Source of the DNA: Yponomeuta sedellus
Lineage: Eukaryota > Arthropoda > Insecta > Lepidoptera > Yponomeutidae
NCBI GenBank assembly: GCA_934045075.1
Contig: OW203734.1
Span: 4,939,065-5,003,064 of the forward strand
Length of the DNA stretch: 64,000 nucleotides
Reading direction: 5' to 3'
A model generated the notes under the pieces. That model made no database searches and had not been told where the DNA came from. It was given only the letters and a program-made list of their open reading frames with translations. Shown here in pieces: positions 34,290 through 44,780 of this stretch; the first letter of the stretch is position 1, and every line of letters starts with the position of its first letter. A program made the translations under genes and the position numbers.

Positions 34290-34590
34290 TCGTAGCCCCG
34301 GCTGCCTAAGTGATCTTAAACGATTACGAAGGTAAAGCAACACAGGACGTGTTCAGTGCATGGATGTCAAACCGTCTATGACTAACGCTAGTGGCATTTT
34401 TCCGAGCGATTCCGTGCTTCGCAAGGCACGTTAAGCAGTTAGGGCGGCTTGAAATCTGACAGTGAGACTAGGCACTAGTTTTGCAAGCCTTCACCAATCC
34501 GGACTTGGCCCCTGTGGTGGAGTATGGCCTATACTTTCCTCCGGGAACAGACCCGAGCCCCTCGGTGGGGCCCTGATACTCTGATAGGTT
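34290..34590 (+). repeat. Dispersed repeat R, variant with the CCGGGGCTACGAG module
   Basis: Begins GAACCGCTCGTAGCCCCGGC and TGCCTAAGTGATCTTAAACG, then ATTCCGTGCTTCGCAAGGCA, GACTTGGCCCC and CGAGCCCCTCGGTGGGGCCC. The first module is the reverse complement of the 29-bp minisatellite unit at 62375-63145. Confidence 0.7.
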
Positions 34591-34705
34591 GATGATGATT
34601 GCTACTACAAGTAAACAAATGTACAACACTGTTCCTGTTAATATACCTACGTATTCACGTACACACATACTATATATACGCTCTCGTAATATAAGTCACA
34701 CCGAC

Positions 34706-34813
34706 CTCATGCGTGATATCTCCAGCCGCCATCATGTAAATTCCAGTTAAAACCAACATGACAGAAATAAACGATAAATTCGCCACCAACATCGTAGCGC
34801 TGCGTTCCTGTGT
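34706..34813 (-). CDS. Odorant receptor exon 6
   Basis: 36 codons: TQERSATMLVANLSFISVML, then VLTGIYMMAAGDITHE. The acceptor is TTTTCAG at 34814-34820; the donor GTCGGT at 34705-34700 is weaker than consensus. Phase 0 at both ends matches exon 5. A hydrophobic segment followed by G-D/N-x-I-T-x-E is the pattern I recall at the sixth transmembrane helix and following loop of insect odorant receptors. The last exon, expected to encode the W-containing loop and seventh helix, is not seen downstream, so the gene's 3' end is missing, far away, or too divergent to spot. Confidence 0.72.
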
Positions 34814-34850
34814 CTGAAAACAAAAGAAGTATATTGAATACAGAGTATGC

Positions 34851-35100
34851 TCTGCACCATGAATTTTGAGTGGTCTGAAAGGTATTGAAAAATGAACGTG
34901 CCTTAACAATAGCTATCGAATGCGCCACGTTTGTTTTATTACAAAAGGCACTATCCAAAAATATCTCGACACAAACCTAGTAGTAGTTAGTTGTCAGCCA
35001 GAGCGGTGATTGCGAACCACGGGTCCGCAGAATACTGTTCTAATAGACGGGGAGAAAAACAAAACCCTGCTTCAGGCGCAGTCGGGTAGTAAAATAATTA
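34851..35100. repeat. Dispersed repeat E
   Basis: GCCTTAACAATAGCTATCGA, TTTGTTTTATTACAAAAGGC and TCAGCCAGAGCGGTGATTGC match 53800-53960 in order with drift. It lies in the intron between exons 5 and 6. Confidence 0.6.
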
Positions 35101-35239
35101 AAATAAAAATTTATTTTGTAACCAAAATAAATTTTGGTTGCTCATTGTCTTTGGTTGATTGGTCTAACATTTTTTGCAAATAAATTTTAATGTTATTTAT
35201 GTACTATTTTAATAATAATATAAATATTGATAAAAGTTC

Positions 35240-35525
35240 TCGTGGCCTGGCCGAACCGAGTGATTGGAATCAATCTCTCGGTTCGGCAGGCATTTATTCC
35301 GAGCTCTTCCGTGCTTCGATAGGCACTTTAAGCCGTTGGTGCCGGCTGTCATGTAATGTTAAAGGCCTTGATAACTTCTGACAGTAAAGCCCACCACTGT
35401 CTTACAATAGTCCATCAACCTGGACTTATTCCCGTGGTGGAATGTGGCCTAATCTTCCTGCGATGCAGGAAGATACCCGTGCCCTAGCAGTTGGGACATA
35501 CAAGAGTTGATATCTATGGATAATG
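35240..35525 (+). repeat. Dispersed repeat R
   Basis: CTCGTGGCCTGGCCGAACCG, AGCTCTTCCGTGCTTCG, TCTGACAGTAAAGCCCACCA, CGATGCAGGAAGATACCCGT, AAGAGTTGATATC. It lacks part of the 5' half present at 49090-49160 and sits in the same intron as repeat E. Confidence 0.8.
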
Positions 35526-35567
35526 AACACTTCACAATCCTTAAAAGTAAAAAAAAAATCTACTCAC

Positions 35568-35664
35568 CGCAAGCTTAATGAGGCACACCGAGAGCAAGCT
35601 GATACTCTGAACTACTTGAATACTGTAGATTTCTCCCAGAGCACTTTGAATATGGCGGGCGCAC
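35568..35664 (-). CDS. Odorant receptor exon 5
   Basis: 97 bases: one base completes the W codon begun in exon 4, then CARHIQSALGEIYSIQVVQS and ISLLSVCLIKLA. The acceptor is ATTTCAG and the donor GTGAGT. The sequence LxCxRHIQxALGEIYSIQxxxS suits the segment before and into the fifth or sixth helix of insect odorant receptors. A ~5.2-kb intron full of repeats separates it from exon 4. Confidence 0.8.
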
Positions 35665-36832
35665 CTGAAATAGATAGGCAGATAAATCTTTAATAATATG
35701 AAATAACGATATTGAGTTTATATCTATATAGATATTAACACAATATCGATATTTCATATTAATTTCTTGTAGAAAGTATGTTGCAGGCAGGATGGTATAA
35801 GTACATTACTTAGATTATACATGAGCTCTAGAGCGTGCCGAGCGTGCACGCATATAAAACAAATATAAATTTTAATTACGTTAAATAATGTTGGTTGTAA
35901 ATTTTTAAATAGCAAACGCACTAATTGGTTAGATGGAAACTTATTAACAGAATTTAATGATAATATAAATTTATTTATTTTGATTTTTTTAATTATATTT
36001 ACGGGCTTCTTTGGTGCTTACCTAAATAATTATATTAAACCACTGTCATAACATTTTAAAAGTAAAAATGCAATTAAAACCTAACTAGAAACCGGTATAA
36101 GCGAGATTAGGACATCCTTTATTTCGTGGTTAGCCTATTAAATAATTCCTAAAATTAGATATCAAAAATAGTAGGACAACCTTTACATTTTTGTTGCAAA
36201 ATTCGCCGTACGTGTAAAGGATGATGTGCTGTCGACTGTACAAAGTCTGGAAGACTCGTTTTTTAGTGCTTAGAAACGACTAGTTTTTAACGAGAGACTC
36301 TGTAATAATGGCTTGAATATTGTATGTACACAAGTCTAGATAGAATATAGTGTCACTCGAGAGGGACGCGGCGGACTGTTGAACGCCATTTTACAAAACC
36401 GCGGATAAATTGATAATCGCGGCGACATCGCCCCGATTACGCAGCGTCATCTCGGCGCGCCCGCCGCGCAAGCGCTTTTGCTCCCGGTATGTCACACGAC
36501 CCTAAGTTACACTATTACATCTAGGATTTTTTTATCCAGTATGTCACATAGCCGTTAGACTGTAACATACAGGTATTTTAAATCTAATATCTTAGTATTA
36601 GATATAATTTAATATCAACCCTGGTACGTGGGGAGTGCTGGGGCACGGCTCTCTTCCTGCACTGCAGGAAGGTCAGGCCATACTCTACCACTGGAGCCAA
36701 GTCCGTGTCAGACTGTTAACAAATTGATATATGATTCCCAGTTTTTTTTTTGTTACATTCCCCTGATTTATTAATTCAGGGACCTTGATTAAATGGTACC
36801 ATTAAACACAATAAATTATACAGTACATTAAG
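35665..36832. other. Odorant-receptor intron 4, 3' part
   Basis: No exon seen. It holds a GC-rich patch at 36360-36495 (GACGCGGCGGAC, GGCGCGCCCGCCGCGC) and a repeat R fragment at 36608-36715 (minus). Confidence 0.5.
36608..36715 (-). repeat. Dispersed repeat R, 3' fragment
   Basis: AATATCAACCCTGGTACGTG, GGGGCACGGCTCTCTTCCTG, GCAGGAAGGTCAGGCCATAC. Confidence 0.75.
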
Positions 36833-37932
36833 GGGTGCGCCAAAGTTGACCGAAGATTCCTACCTCGATTATTGTAACTCCGAAAATTTTATTACTACAA
36901 TTTTTCATCCTAACAATCACTATTAATAACTACTCTGTTCCGAATGTTATTAATTCCGAATCATCCAACTTCATAATGTCGGAAACAATAAACATCTATT
37001 GTACTACTATTTGTTTTCCGATATTTTATCAAAATAACTGTTTTTTACACTACTATTCGAAATCATATATTTGTTAGTAGAATTGTTTTTATTCTAAAAT
37101 TTTACATTATATAGGTACCTACATTCATTTTGTGAACTTATTAATTAGGTCAATGCCGCCACCGAGATCGACATCAGGGCAGTAGGTAGGTCAGGTTAGG
37201 TTAGAACATGTAAAAACAACAAAAAAATACTGTTTTCAGAACGAAACCTTCCTACCTATAAGTCAGAATAGGATACTACTAGGTCAATGACGCTACGGAA
37301 ATTAACATCTGGGCAGTAGATAGGTTAGGTTAGGTTAGAACATGTAAAACAACAAAAAACACTATTTTGGAATTAAATATACCAACCAAAAGTCAAATTA
37401 TGGTACTGTTAGGTCAGTGTTCCTACCGAAATCTACATCTGGGCAGTAGGTAGGTTAGGTTAGGTTAGAACATGTAAAAACTACAAAAAAACACTACTTT
37501 GGAACTAAACATACCAACCAAAAGTCAAATTATGGTACTTTTTGGTCAGTGTTGCTACCGAAATAGACATCTGGGCAAAACAACTGAAGAAAGATATCAA
37601 AGTCTGTAAATACATACCATACATACAAATAAGAATTATAACTTATCCATAATATGAGTAACAATATTATGAAAAACATGTTTATGAATGACAACATTAT
37701 GGTAAAAAACACTTAGGAGTTTAGATTACTTTAGTAGTAATATTAGTAATAAAAAAAATCGGAAACCAGAGTGTTATGATCTTCGTTGGTAGTACTAGAA
37801 ATTGTATGAACGAAAAAATTAGGAACTAAAATTTTCGGAAGAGTGATCATTCGGAGTACAAATCGTTAGTAAGACAATTCAATGGTTAGACCATTCTCGG
37901 AAGTTAGACTTTAGTTGAGCCAATATGGACCC
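36833..37932. mobile_element. 1.1-kb long-TIR DNA element with 9-bp target duplication and internal tandem repeats
   Basis: TACATTAAG occurs at 36824-36832 and 37933-37941. The ends read GGGTGCGCCAAAG (left) and GGGTCCATATTGG (right, reverse complement). The subterminal ~250 bases on each side share CCGAAAATTTTA and TACTCCGAA-like words in inverted order, an imperfect long TIR. The centre (about 37143-37580) has ~120-bp tandem repeats. There is no transposase. A 9-bp duplication is a feature of Mutator-like elements; that assignment is inference. Confidence 0.65.
37143..37580. repeat. ~120-bp tandem repeats carrying TTAGG runs
   Basis: Three full units and a partial one. Each has AGGTCARTG-CTACCGAAAT, CATCTGGGCAGTAGRTAGGT, TAGGTTAGGTTAGAACATGT and AAAAACACTA. 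Within units, AGGTTAGGTTAGG equals two to three copies of the insect telomere unit TTAGG. Confidence 0.85.
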
Positions 37933-38254
37933 TACATTAAGTAATACAGTTTCACAATTATTAAGAATTTGCATAAGAATAACCTGAGCCAAATTCGATA
38001 ACGAATGGCGATAAACAAACCGTTGCTAGGTAACGACTTGTTTACACCTAAAAGGCACATGTTAACAACCTTTTCTGTAAATCGTTTTCATACAAATAAT
38101 AGTCGTTCCTCCTACTAATGTAAAATGCTTATTTATCTTTATATGTTTATGATTTTATAGTGAAAGGCTTAACCGATTTGAATATGACATATGACAACAC
38201 TGAAATATGAAACACAGATTTAACGAACATCTACGCGAGCCATGCTGCACGATT

Positions 38255-38344
38255 TTCCTAATAGAATTATATATATATATATATATGTATAGAATTATAT
38301 ATTATGAACATATGAATAAAATATTATTCATATGTTCACACTAA

Positions 38345-38392
<48 letters not shown>

Positions 38393-38440
38393 TTAGTGTG
38401 AACATATGAATAATATTTTATTCATATGTTCACACTAATC
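38255..38440. repeat. Nested palindrome around a (TA)n core
   Basis: 41-base arms 38306-38346 and 38391-38431 are perfect reverse complements, separated by (TA)22. Each arm is itself palindromic (GAACATATGAATA / TATTCATATGTTC). A third inverted pair is formed by GATTAGTGTGAACATATGAA (38391) and its complement ending at 38440. Possibly the terminus of the adjacent transposase relic. Confidence 0.9.
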
Positions 38441-38444
38441 ATCA

Positions 38445-38790
38445 CTGTCACTGGCCAAAGAGGAGGATAAATTTTTGTCTCCGGAGACTTGAATTATAAA
38501 TTCATGAATGACATCCATTACACCACCAAATTCGGCGTTTTCTTCTCTTCTTTAATTACATGTTCAACACAACGTTGCCATGCTGCTGGAGTAATTTTAC
38601 TTATTGCCTCATCTAACAGGACCTTTATTTAGTACAGACATTTATAAAGTTCTATTTTTGGCAGCAACATGGCCTTTTACTTGCCTCCATTATGATTTCT
38701 ATCGGATTTAATTCACAATGATATGGGATCAATCTATATTTTTGTCTTATGCCATTTTGTCACACATATATGCTATATATACTTATGCCA
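38445..38790 (-). pseudogene. DDE transposase-like relic
   Basis: Minus-strand fragments in different frames: RLIPYHCELNPIEIIMEASK near 38757-38698, then after a stop DEAISKITPAAWQRCVEHVI with KEEKKTPN, then GGVMDVIHEFI. The phrase PYHCELNPIE with a following helix is, from memory, characteristic of the last catalytic Asp/Glu region of IS630/Tc1-like transposases. Frameshifts and stops show it is dead. It directly abuts the palindrome at 38440. Confidence 0.6.
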
Positions 38791-39420
38791 TTTACACGTA
38801 TTGACAAACGACTAAACTTCACTTGTTGGCATAAACTAAATTTTCCAAAATTTTTGTCACATCTGAATTTCATCCATGTTTCTTTTTCTGTAGGGCTGTC
38901 GCGTAAAATTATGTCGATTTTTTTATAGTTTTTCGAAATAACAAGGTAATATGCATGTTATTTGAGTGACTCTAGTTAAATATGCTGCAATAGGAATTGT
39001 TAATAAATAGTTAGCAAGTAAAAGGCTATAATCATGTAAACAATAGAAGATTTGTAAAACTTGAGTTGTGATAACCCTAAATTGGTTTGTTTACCTCTAT
39101 TCTTTATCGAGTTTGGCAGAACTGCATTACAGAAACAGCTTGGCCAAAAAAAGTTTGCATTTAAGTTATGTATTTAATAATAAATAAAAATATTATAATA
39201 ATACCGAATTTATGACCTACTTCTCTACCAACATATGCATATATACATTCACATGCATGAACTCTCGTACTCACACAACACACACACACACCTCACACTT
39301 ATACACTAATACACATTATATACCCTTTTCTCCTTCTCATATTTTTTTTCTTTTTAAGTATTATATAAATGCTCATGCCCTCTCCTTGTTATGTTTTATC
39401 TATGAGTTTGCGCTACCGCC
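38791..39420. other. Odorant-receptor intron 4, middle; no gene seen
   Basis: AT-rich. A short (CA)n run lies at 39272-39294. No exon found. Confidence 0.35.
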
Positions 39421-40357
39421 TTCATGATCCTAACACAATAATCGGTAAATTTATGACCGGAGTTGTTAGCGTTCTGGAGCCAATTCCAGTTCGAGGTCTC
39501 GACATTGCTGTCAAGTTCGAGCTGCAGTCTGATGCCGCCAAACATTGGACACTCATTTAGTACATGTGCTATTGTCTGTTTTGTTTGAGCGGTGGTAGCT
39601 CAGTGGGTAGAACCATGGACTGGCAAGCGGGAGCCCCAGGTTCGATCCCAAGTGCGGGCATGTACCAATGACTTTGTTTAATTTCAAAGTTACGTACATT
39701 TGCGAATTTGTAGTCGCAATACCACACGCTAACGTTGAAGGAAAACATCGTGAGGAAACCCGCGGCTTGGTTGGCTCCGCACGTATTGACTAGTCTTTCC
39801 TGTGGGCTAGGCCGACTAAGCTGTCAGGATGGTATAGGTGCTGGGCAAGCCTACAACATCTATAAAACCATGTCCCAGGCACTACAGCGTCGGAGTGGTC
39901 CCTTCACCCATCTAGTGTGAGTGAAGATACCACTGGACGCTGTATAAATCATCTCATTAAGTAGATGCAAAAAAAAGGCCAATATTATTATTATTGTCTG
40001 TTTGGCGTCAGGAGAGCAAGAACATTTGGGGCGGTCGCAACACTTAAAACGGTGAAGATAATACGCGTTTCCACCGTGGCCGGTCCACGCTTGAGTCCCC
40101 CAGTAGGAAACGCCAATTTTGCCGATGGTTCGAAACGCCTGGCGGTTATCCGGGAAAAACATTATGGTTATGCTACCCTGCTGGCGCTCAGAATACTCTG
40201 TCTGCCAGGCATCCAAAGTTTCTTGACGTATTACATGTCTGGCAAATGACAGCGGGAACAAGTCATAATCGGCGGCCGTTCTTTTGTACAAAGCCGCCTG
40301 CTTGGCAAGTTCGTGATTCCGTGATTCGTGATTCCCAGTTAGTAATCGTGTTACCAA
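39421..40357 (-). pseudogene. R1/Jockey-type LINE ORF2 C-terminus, split by a SINE
   Basis: The minus frame from 40357 reads NHELAKQAALYKRTAADYD (RNase H-like end), FFPDNRQAFRTIGKIG, WTGHGGNAYYLHRFKCCDRP and CSCSPDAKQT. After removing the SINE at 39582-39991 it resumes as IAHVLNECPMFGGIRLQLEL. The GHG-x-YLxRF...C-C-x...H-x-x-x-x-C pattern is the C-terminal zinc-finger region of R1/Jockey-superfamily reverse transcriptases. Only the last ~220 residues are present, and the insertion lies in odorant-receptor intron 4. Confidence 0.75.
39582..39991 (+). mobile_element. SINE S2 with 12-bp target duplication, inside the LINE relic
   Basis: TATTGTCTGTTT at 39570-39581 and 39992-40003 flanks the element. 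Head GGTGGTAGCTCAGTGGGTAG (A box), CCAGGTTCGATCCCAAGTGC (B box). It ends in AAAAAAAAGGCC and (ATT)n. The cleanest S2 copy in the window. Confidence 0.9.
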
Positions 40358-40863
40358 TCGCTGTTATTTTCTTCCCATTTAGTAATAACATTTTGGTAGG
40401 TACAGGAAATACTGATTATACGGAAATAACAGTACAAACTATATAAAATAAGCGCGATAAACAATGTGAATAGCAAGTTCAAACAATGTTTTTCAAACTA
40501 TTATCAACAATCGCGTCGAGTTCACTGCGAGATCACATTGCTTTCAAATCGCTCGCAAATCGCTATTAGGGCCTACCACGGCTCTAGAGTAGGCTTCGGT
40601 TTTCGCCAATTTTCGCCGGTTATCGTACTGATGATCGAGTTCTGATATCGAAATTTTGTGTCATATTAGTTCCGATATTTCAATTACACGAAGGTATCCG
40701 ATTCTATCCTGTAGCAGCCCAGGTATATTCTAAAAGCTAAAAGGTTACAATCTAAGTAAGTAAATACTTAGATTGTAACCATAATATACTGGTGTTAACT
40801 AAGTAAATGCTTTTTCATTTTCATTTTCAGTTCTTGCAAAACTAACGAAATCCATGGACTTAC
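40358..40863. other. Odorant-receptor intron 4, 5' part; no gene seen
   Basis: Contains a hairpin GGTTACAATCTAAGTA / TACTTAGATTGTAACC at about 40742-40780. Confidence 0.4.
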
Positions 40864-41040
40864 CACAATGTCTCGCCATGCAGCTTTACTCCAAATTTCA
40901 ACGACTTCTTATAGTCTTCTTCTAGCTCCTCCTTCGTCTTTCGGCTATCATTGCTTAATAAAGCCTTCCTCAACCCATTGAAATATATTTGCAGTGTTCT
41001 GAATTTATAAGTTAATAGTATAAAAGCGATGATGCAAAGG
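40864..41040 (-). CDS. Odorant receptor exon 4
   Basis: 177 bases: one base completes a Ser codon, then LCIIAFILLTYKFRTLQIYF, NGLRKALLSNDSRKTKEELE and EDYKKSLKFGVKLHGETL, ending in TG of the next codon. The acceptor is GATTTCAG and the donor GTAAGT. A hydrophobic helix followed by YKFRTLQIYF-x-x-LR and a charged loop is the pattern of the fourth helix and second intracellular loop in insect odorant receptors. Both splice phases fit exons 3 and 5. Confidence 0.83.
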
Positions 41041-41977
41041 CTGAAATCAGAATTTGGTGTAATAACAACTTTTCTTATTCATTTCACCATATAGGATATA
41101 TAAAAGAGCCAACCCTAACCAACATCTGAGAGCGATATCCAGGGGTAAGTCTAAAAATATCTCACATTTGCAGAGCTATCCATAGACAAATTGTATGACT
41201 GACCCAATCAATCAGATATTTGTCTGTTTATCCCTGGATAAGTATTTATTTATTTACTTATCGATCCAATGACTGGACTTAAGTCACCCTTGGAAGCTTT
41301 TTACAATACTCTCAGATCATAGATTCTATGATTCTTATGATTCGTTGGATGCGGCACAGGTTTGTGAGCAAGGTATCACAGGGTTTCATCAAAATAATTC
41401 TAAAATTAATTCCGTTGGACTAGGCTAAGGGGACTGATTTTTACAGTGCGTTATCTCTAGTAGTGTCTCAGATCATAGAATCTATGATTTTTACAGTGCG
41501 TTATCTCTAGTAGTGTCTCGATGTGTCGTGATCATAGAATCTATGATCTGATCTGTCGGATCCGTAATTTAAAAATGATATAAGGTACGTTCGGAACGTA
41601 ATGAGATGATTTATACATAATAAGATGATTTATACAAGCGTCACTGGACGCTTGTATAAATTACTGACACTTCACTGACACTAGATGGGTGAAGGGACCA
41701 GTCGGAGGCTGCAGGGCCTGGGACATTGTTTTTAGATGGTGTAGGCTTGCCCAGCACCTATACCATCCTGACATCACGTACAGAAATGCTCCTAAATAAA
41801 TAACATCAATTTAACACAAATCTAGTGGCTGGTCTTACTGTCAGAAGTTTTCAAGCCGCCCTAAGGCCTCTGACTTGGCTTAGCGACTGTCATGTATCGA
41901 CGACAGCCGGCACCAACAGCTTAACTCTGCTTTATTTGGCCGCTATTTCTACTACATTTTATTAAATGCATACCTAC
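41041..41977. other. Odorant-receptor intron 3, repeat-filled
   Basis: Contains a tandem duplication of the GTGCGTTATCTCTAGTAGTG segment (41445 and 41494), repeated GATCATAGAATCTATGAT palindromes, an S2 3' end (minus, about 41605-41775) and an R fragment (minus, about 41825-41930). Confidence 0.65.
41605..41775 (-). mobile_element. SINE S2, 3' half
   Basis: GGTGAAGGGACCAGTCGGAG, TTTTAGATGGTGTAGGCTTG and CCCAGCACCTATACCATCCT match the S2 3' half. A hairpin TTTATACAAGCG / CGCTTGTATAAA (41629-41660) has formed at its end. Confidence 0.75.
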
Positions 41978-42107
41978 CTGTCACAGATAACCATCGTATT
42001 TGTGAGGTACCACCAGTGGACTTGGATTATGAACCGGGTGAGGTGGGCAAAGAAACCCACATCCGAGCCACGCGGCCAAAACGTCACTAGGGTACGAAAT
42101 GGAGTGC
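41978..42107 (-). CDS. Odorant receptor exon 3
   Basis: 130 bases: two bases complete a Gly codon, then TPFRTLVTFWPRGSDVGFFA and HLTRFIIQVHWWYLTNTMVI, then CD plus AG of the next codon. The acceptor is CACCCAG and the donor GTAGGT. The exon carries the extracellular loop and third-helix region. The match of phase 1 from exon 2 and phase 2 to exon 4 is strong support. Confidence 0.82.
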
Positions 42108-42331
42108 CTGGGTGAAGATAAAAAATTGAGTTTTTACTGAGTGTACAACGAGTGTTAGACATCGCTTCTCATTTTCTGAACAGTGTGCATTTAAAGTAAG
42201 AATAAACTTTATACCACCAAACAGAAAGTTTCTTATTGTTCGTTTGTAAATAAGTTACACGGTTCGTCATTTATCTTTAATAAATGTGCGGCGGGAAAAC
42301 TTGTTTGATAATCAACTCCAGAGTGCTTAGT

Positions 42332-42625
42332 GCGAGTTTGACAGATCCAATCGAATAACTTTACTACCGCGTTAATCGAGCATTGAGTAGTGAGTATGAG
42401 TTAGTTAACCGTTCAAACTGGCAAAACGCTGTCACAGTACAACTCGCACTCGCGTTTATTCGTGTTTTGGCTGGTAAACGTGTTCACTTCTCAACGTAAA
42501 CCATTACAACTCGCACTCAGCAATTTTAATTTCCATACTTGTCGCTAGGTGGCGCTTCCTCGATGCCATAGAAATATGAGTTTACGTTAACGCGATCGAG
42601 TAGTTAAAAAACTCGCACTAAGCCC
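42332..42625. mobile_element. MITE-like element with CTTAGTGCGAGTTT ends
   Basis: GCTTAGTGCGAGTTTGACAG at the left faces AAAAAACTCGCACTAAGCCC at the right. Inner words ACTCGCACT and AACTCGCACTCAGC repeat. There is no ORF, and the target duplication could not be fixed. Confidence 0.6.
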
Positions 42626-43894
42626 TCTGGCCTGTTAGCTTTCTTTAGTTTTTAAGCAGCGAACATAAAAAATACAAAATCAAATCCCAAAAAAAAACAA
42701 GACGAAGTGGGTTTTTTTATGTGTTCGATTTACAATGGCTGGCAACCTTTTTCTGCACTAAGAAAAAAAAACAAGCGCACTAATTTGTTTTCTTTCCAGT
42801 AGGAGGGACCAAAATAATATTTTGATTATTACACTCTACTTTTCATGAATAAAAGGCGCCTCATTATTATTAGGTTATTGTAATATTATTTTGTAATAAA
42901 ACATGGAGTAATAACTAAATTGAAATTTAATAGTATGTAATAATTAACCAAAGTTGTTTAGTTTTGGCTACGTATGTACTGAAAGTAGGCCAAAAACATT
43001 TCATATCTCAATTCAATAAAATTGCCATGCCATATGATTTCATATATTTCTCCCGGCATTTTGCAGGTTATCCATCACATTTCTTACGTCAGTCTTAATA
43101 CTTACAGGAGTCAATTCTATACTTTCACTGTCACTTGAAGAACTAATTTTTCAAGACAAAACCATGAATTTCTAACAATCCGTGAAAGAAAATTTATTAA
43201 CACGCGGGCTGTAGTTCGCGGGTTTTTAATTTGATTTCTTTTTATTTTTTATTCAGCCGGTGGCGCGACTAAGGGCCGTCCTACGAGCCAGTCTTTATTC
43301 AAGCAATATTTGCGTTGGATTTCTTAGGCGTTGAACACTTAGATATTCCAAATTAAAAAAGTGCGCGACAAGGATATTTGGGTGCACTAGACGAACCAAG
43401 TCATCCTTTTCGAATAGATGGGATGAAAGTTGTGTTTTGTACTAAATTGATAATTTAATACTGGTATGCTTTTATTTATTCAAAGAAATATCGTGTTTTG
43501 TTTTCCTCGAAAGCAATATGTATCACCCGGGAAAAAGTTCTATTTCTGTTCTTGAGTTTCATTTAAGCCCTCTGCTGCGAGTCGGGCTTAATTATACTCT
43601 CGAACATTTCTGTTCAAGTCGTTGAATGTTGTTCACCACAAATCGTTTTCTCCCAATTTTCTCCTCGGTGTACAATTCTTTAATCAGTGACGTCAAATTT
43701 AATGAAATACCTAGTTGGTATCTTTTTTGCGGTTACTAAGCCGTTCCCATAGTTTTAAACTATTGTTGATCGCATTGTTGAGTGGAACCATATCTTCCTT
43801 CTCACCATATCTTGCTACAATTTGGCCCGCGGCTAATAACAGACAAAATATGTCGATATTTGAAGAACACCTTGTTTGCATTTTGAGTGTGGTC

Positions 43895-44125
43895 TAAGTC
43901 AAAGTCAAAAACATAACAATAACTTTCACAAAACACAATTGCTTGACCTGGTCCCAAACTTGGATACCATGTGTTATGGTAACAGGCAAGGACGTCACAA
44001 ACGTGAAAACACATCCAGACTGAGCCCACTTGTACAATAGTAAATCGGCCCCCAGGGAATCGAACCCACGACCTTGGTCTTGGTACCCAAGTGCCTTAAC
44101 GACTGGACCAACAAAGCAGTCTAAT
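43895..44125 (-). mobile_element. tRNA-derived SINE, family S4
   Basis: Minus-strand head GTTGGTCCAGTCGTTAAGGC (A box), GTCGTGGGTTCGATTCCCTG (B box). The body includes the complement of AAGGACGTCACAAACGTGAA. The tail contains GACTTTGACTTAGAC. Confidence 0.75.
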
Positions 44126-44144
44126 AAACATATGAGTTGTCTAC

Positions 44145-44369
44145 CATTCTTGTAGTGAAGTCTTATAGCATCCATCGTGGCGGAGCCTACGCAGAGCCAC
44201 ATGGTCATAGCCAAGACGAGGCTTAACTTTTTAGCCTTCTTGACGACCACCGCCTCCGTCTGTGCGGTCAGGGACATTCTGGTGTCTTCTAGGAGTTTCT
44301 TGAGGACAACCTTTATCTTGTTCCTTTTGCAGTACACGGTCAGTAACTTGAGCAGGATGAACGAACAGC
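44145..44369 (-). CDS. Odorant receptor exon 2
   Basis: 225 bases: two bases complete a Gly codon, then CSFILLKLLTVYCKRNKIKV, VLKKLLEDTRMSLTAQTEAV, VVKKAKKLSLVLAMTMWLCV and GSATMDAIRLHYKN, ending in G of the next codon. The acceptor is TTTTTAG and the donor GTAGAC. A K-rich first intracellular loop and the LxLVLAMTMWLC second helix fit the insect odorant-receptor family. Confidence 0.85.
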
Positions 44370-44780
44370 CTAAAAAGGATGGAAAGGGTTTCGGTGTAGG
44401 TGTGAGTCGGGACATAATATCAAGATTTTCCACAACAAATTCTATCTTTAAAGATAAAAAAGTAAGTAAGTAAAAGTTTATTTCTCACCATAAAGAACAA
44501 CATTAAGGGACGGTATTATAAGCCTTGAGGGCTTTACAAAATCACTTAAAGGCTAATGGTACAATTATCAATTCAACCAATTGCCAAACTAGGTGGTCCT
44601 GTATTTTGACAATTACATAACGTACAGATCTATTTCAGACATTATTAATTTAAGTATTGTGCGTCTCAAGTATCCAGATGCAGATAGAATTTGTCGAAAA
44701 GGGCTCAAATTTGTTTGTGCAAATACGTCTCGTATTTGTATGCCAAACCATAATTGTCGACTTTGGAGCTGCAACCGCTA

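Larger units (their letters stand above)
42108..44144. other. Odorant-receptor intron 2
   Basis: Holds a MITE-like element (42332-42625) and a SINE (43895-44125). 42626-43890 has nothing I can support. Confidence 0.5.

Noticed and set aside
36360..36495. CpG-island-like promoter
   Set aside because: It is a short GC patch inside a receptor intron without any exon or start nearby; more likely an old repeat.
37143..37580. Telomere or interstitial telomeric array
   Set aside because: TTAGG occurs only two to three times per ~120-bp unit inside a bounded TIR element, not as an array.
43715..43897. A further odorant-receptor exon on either strand in intron 2
   Set aside because: Some hydrophobic residues and splice-like words exist, but exons 2 and 3 already join in phase, and inserting it would not fit the family pattern.
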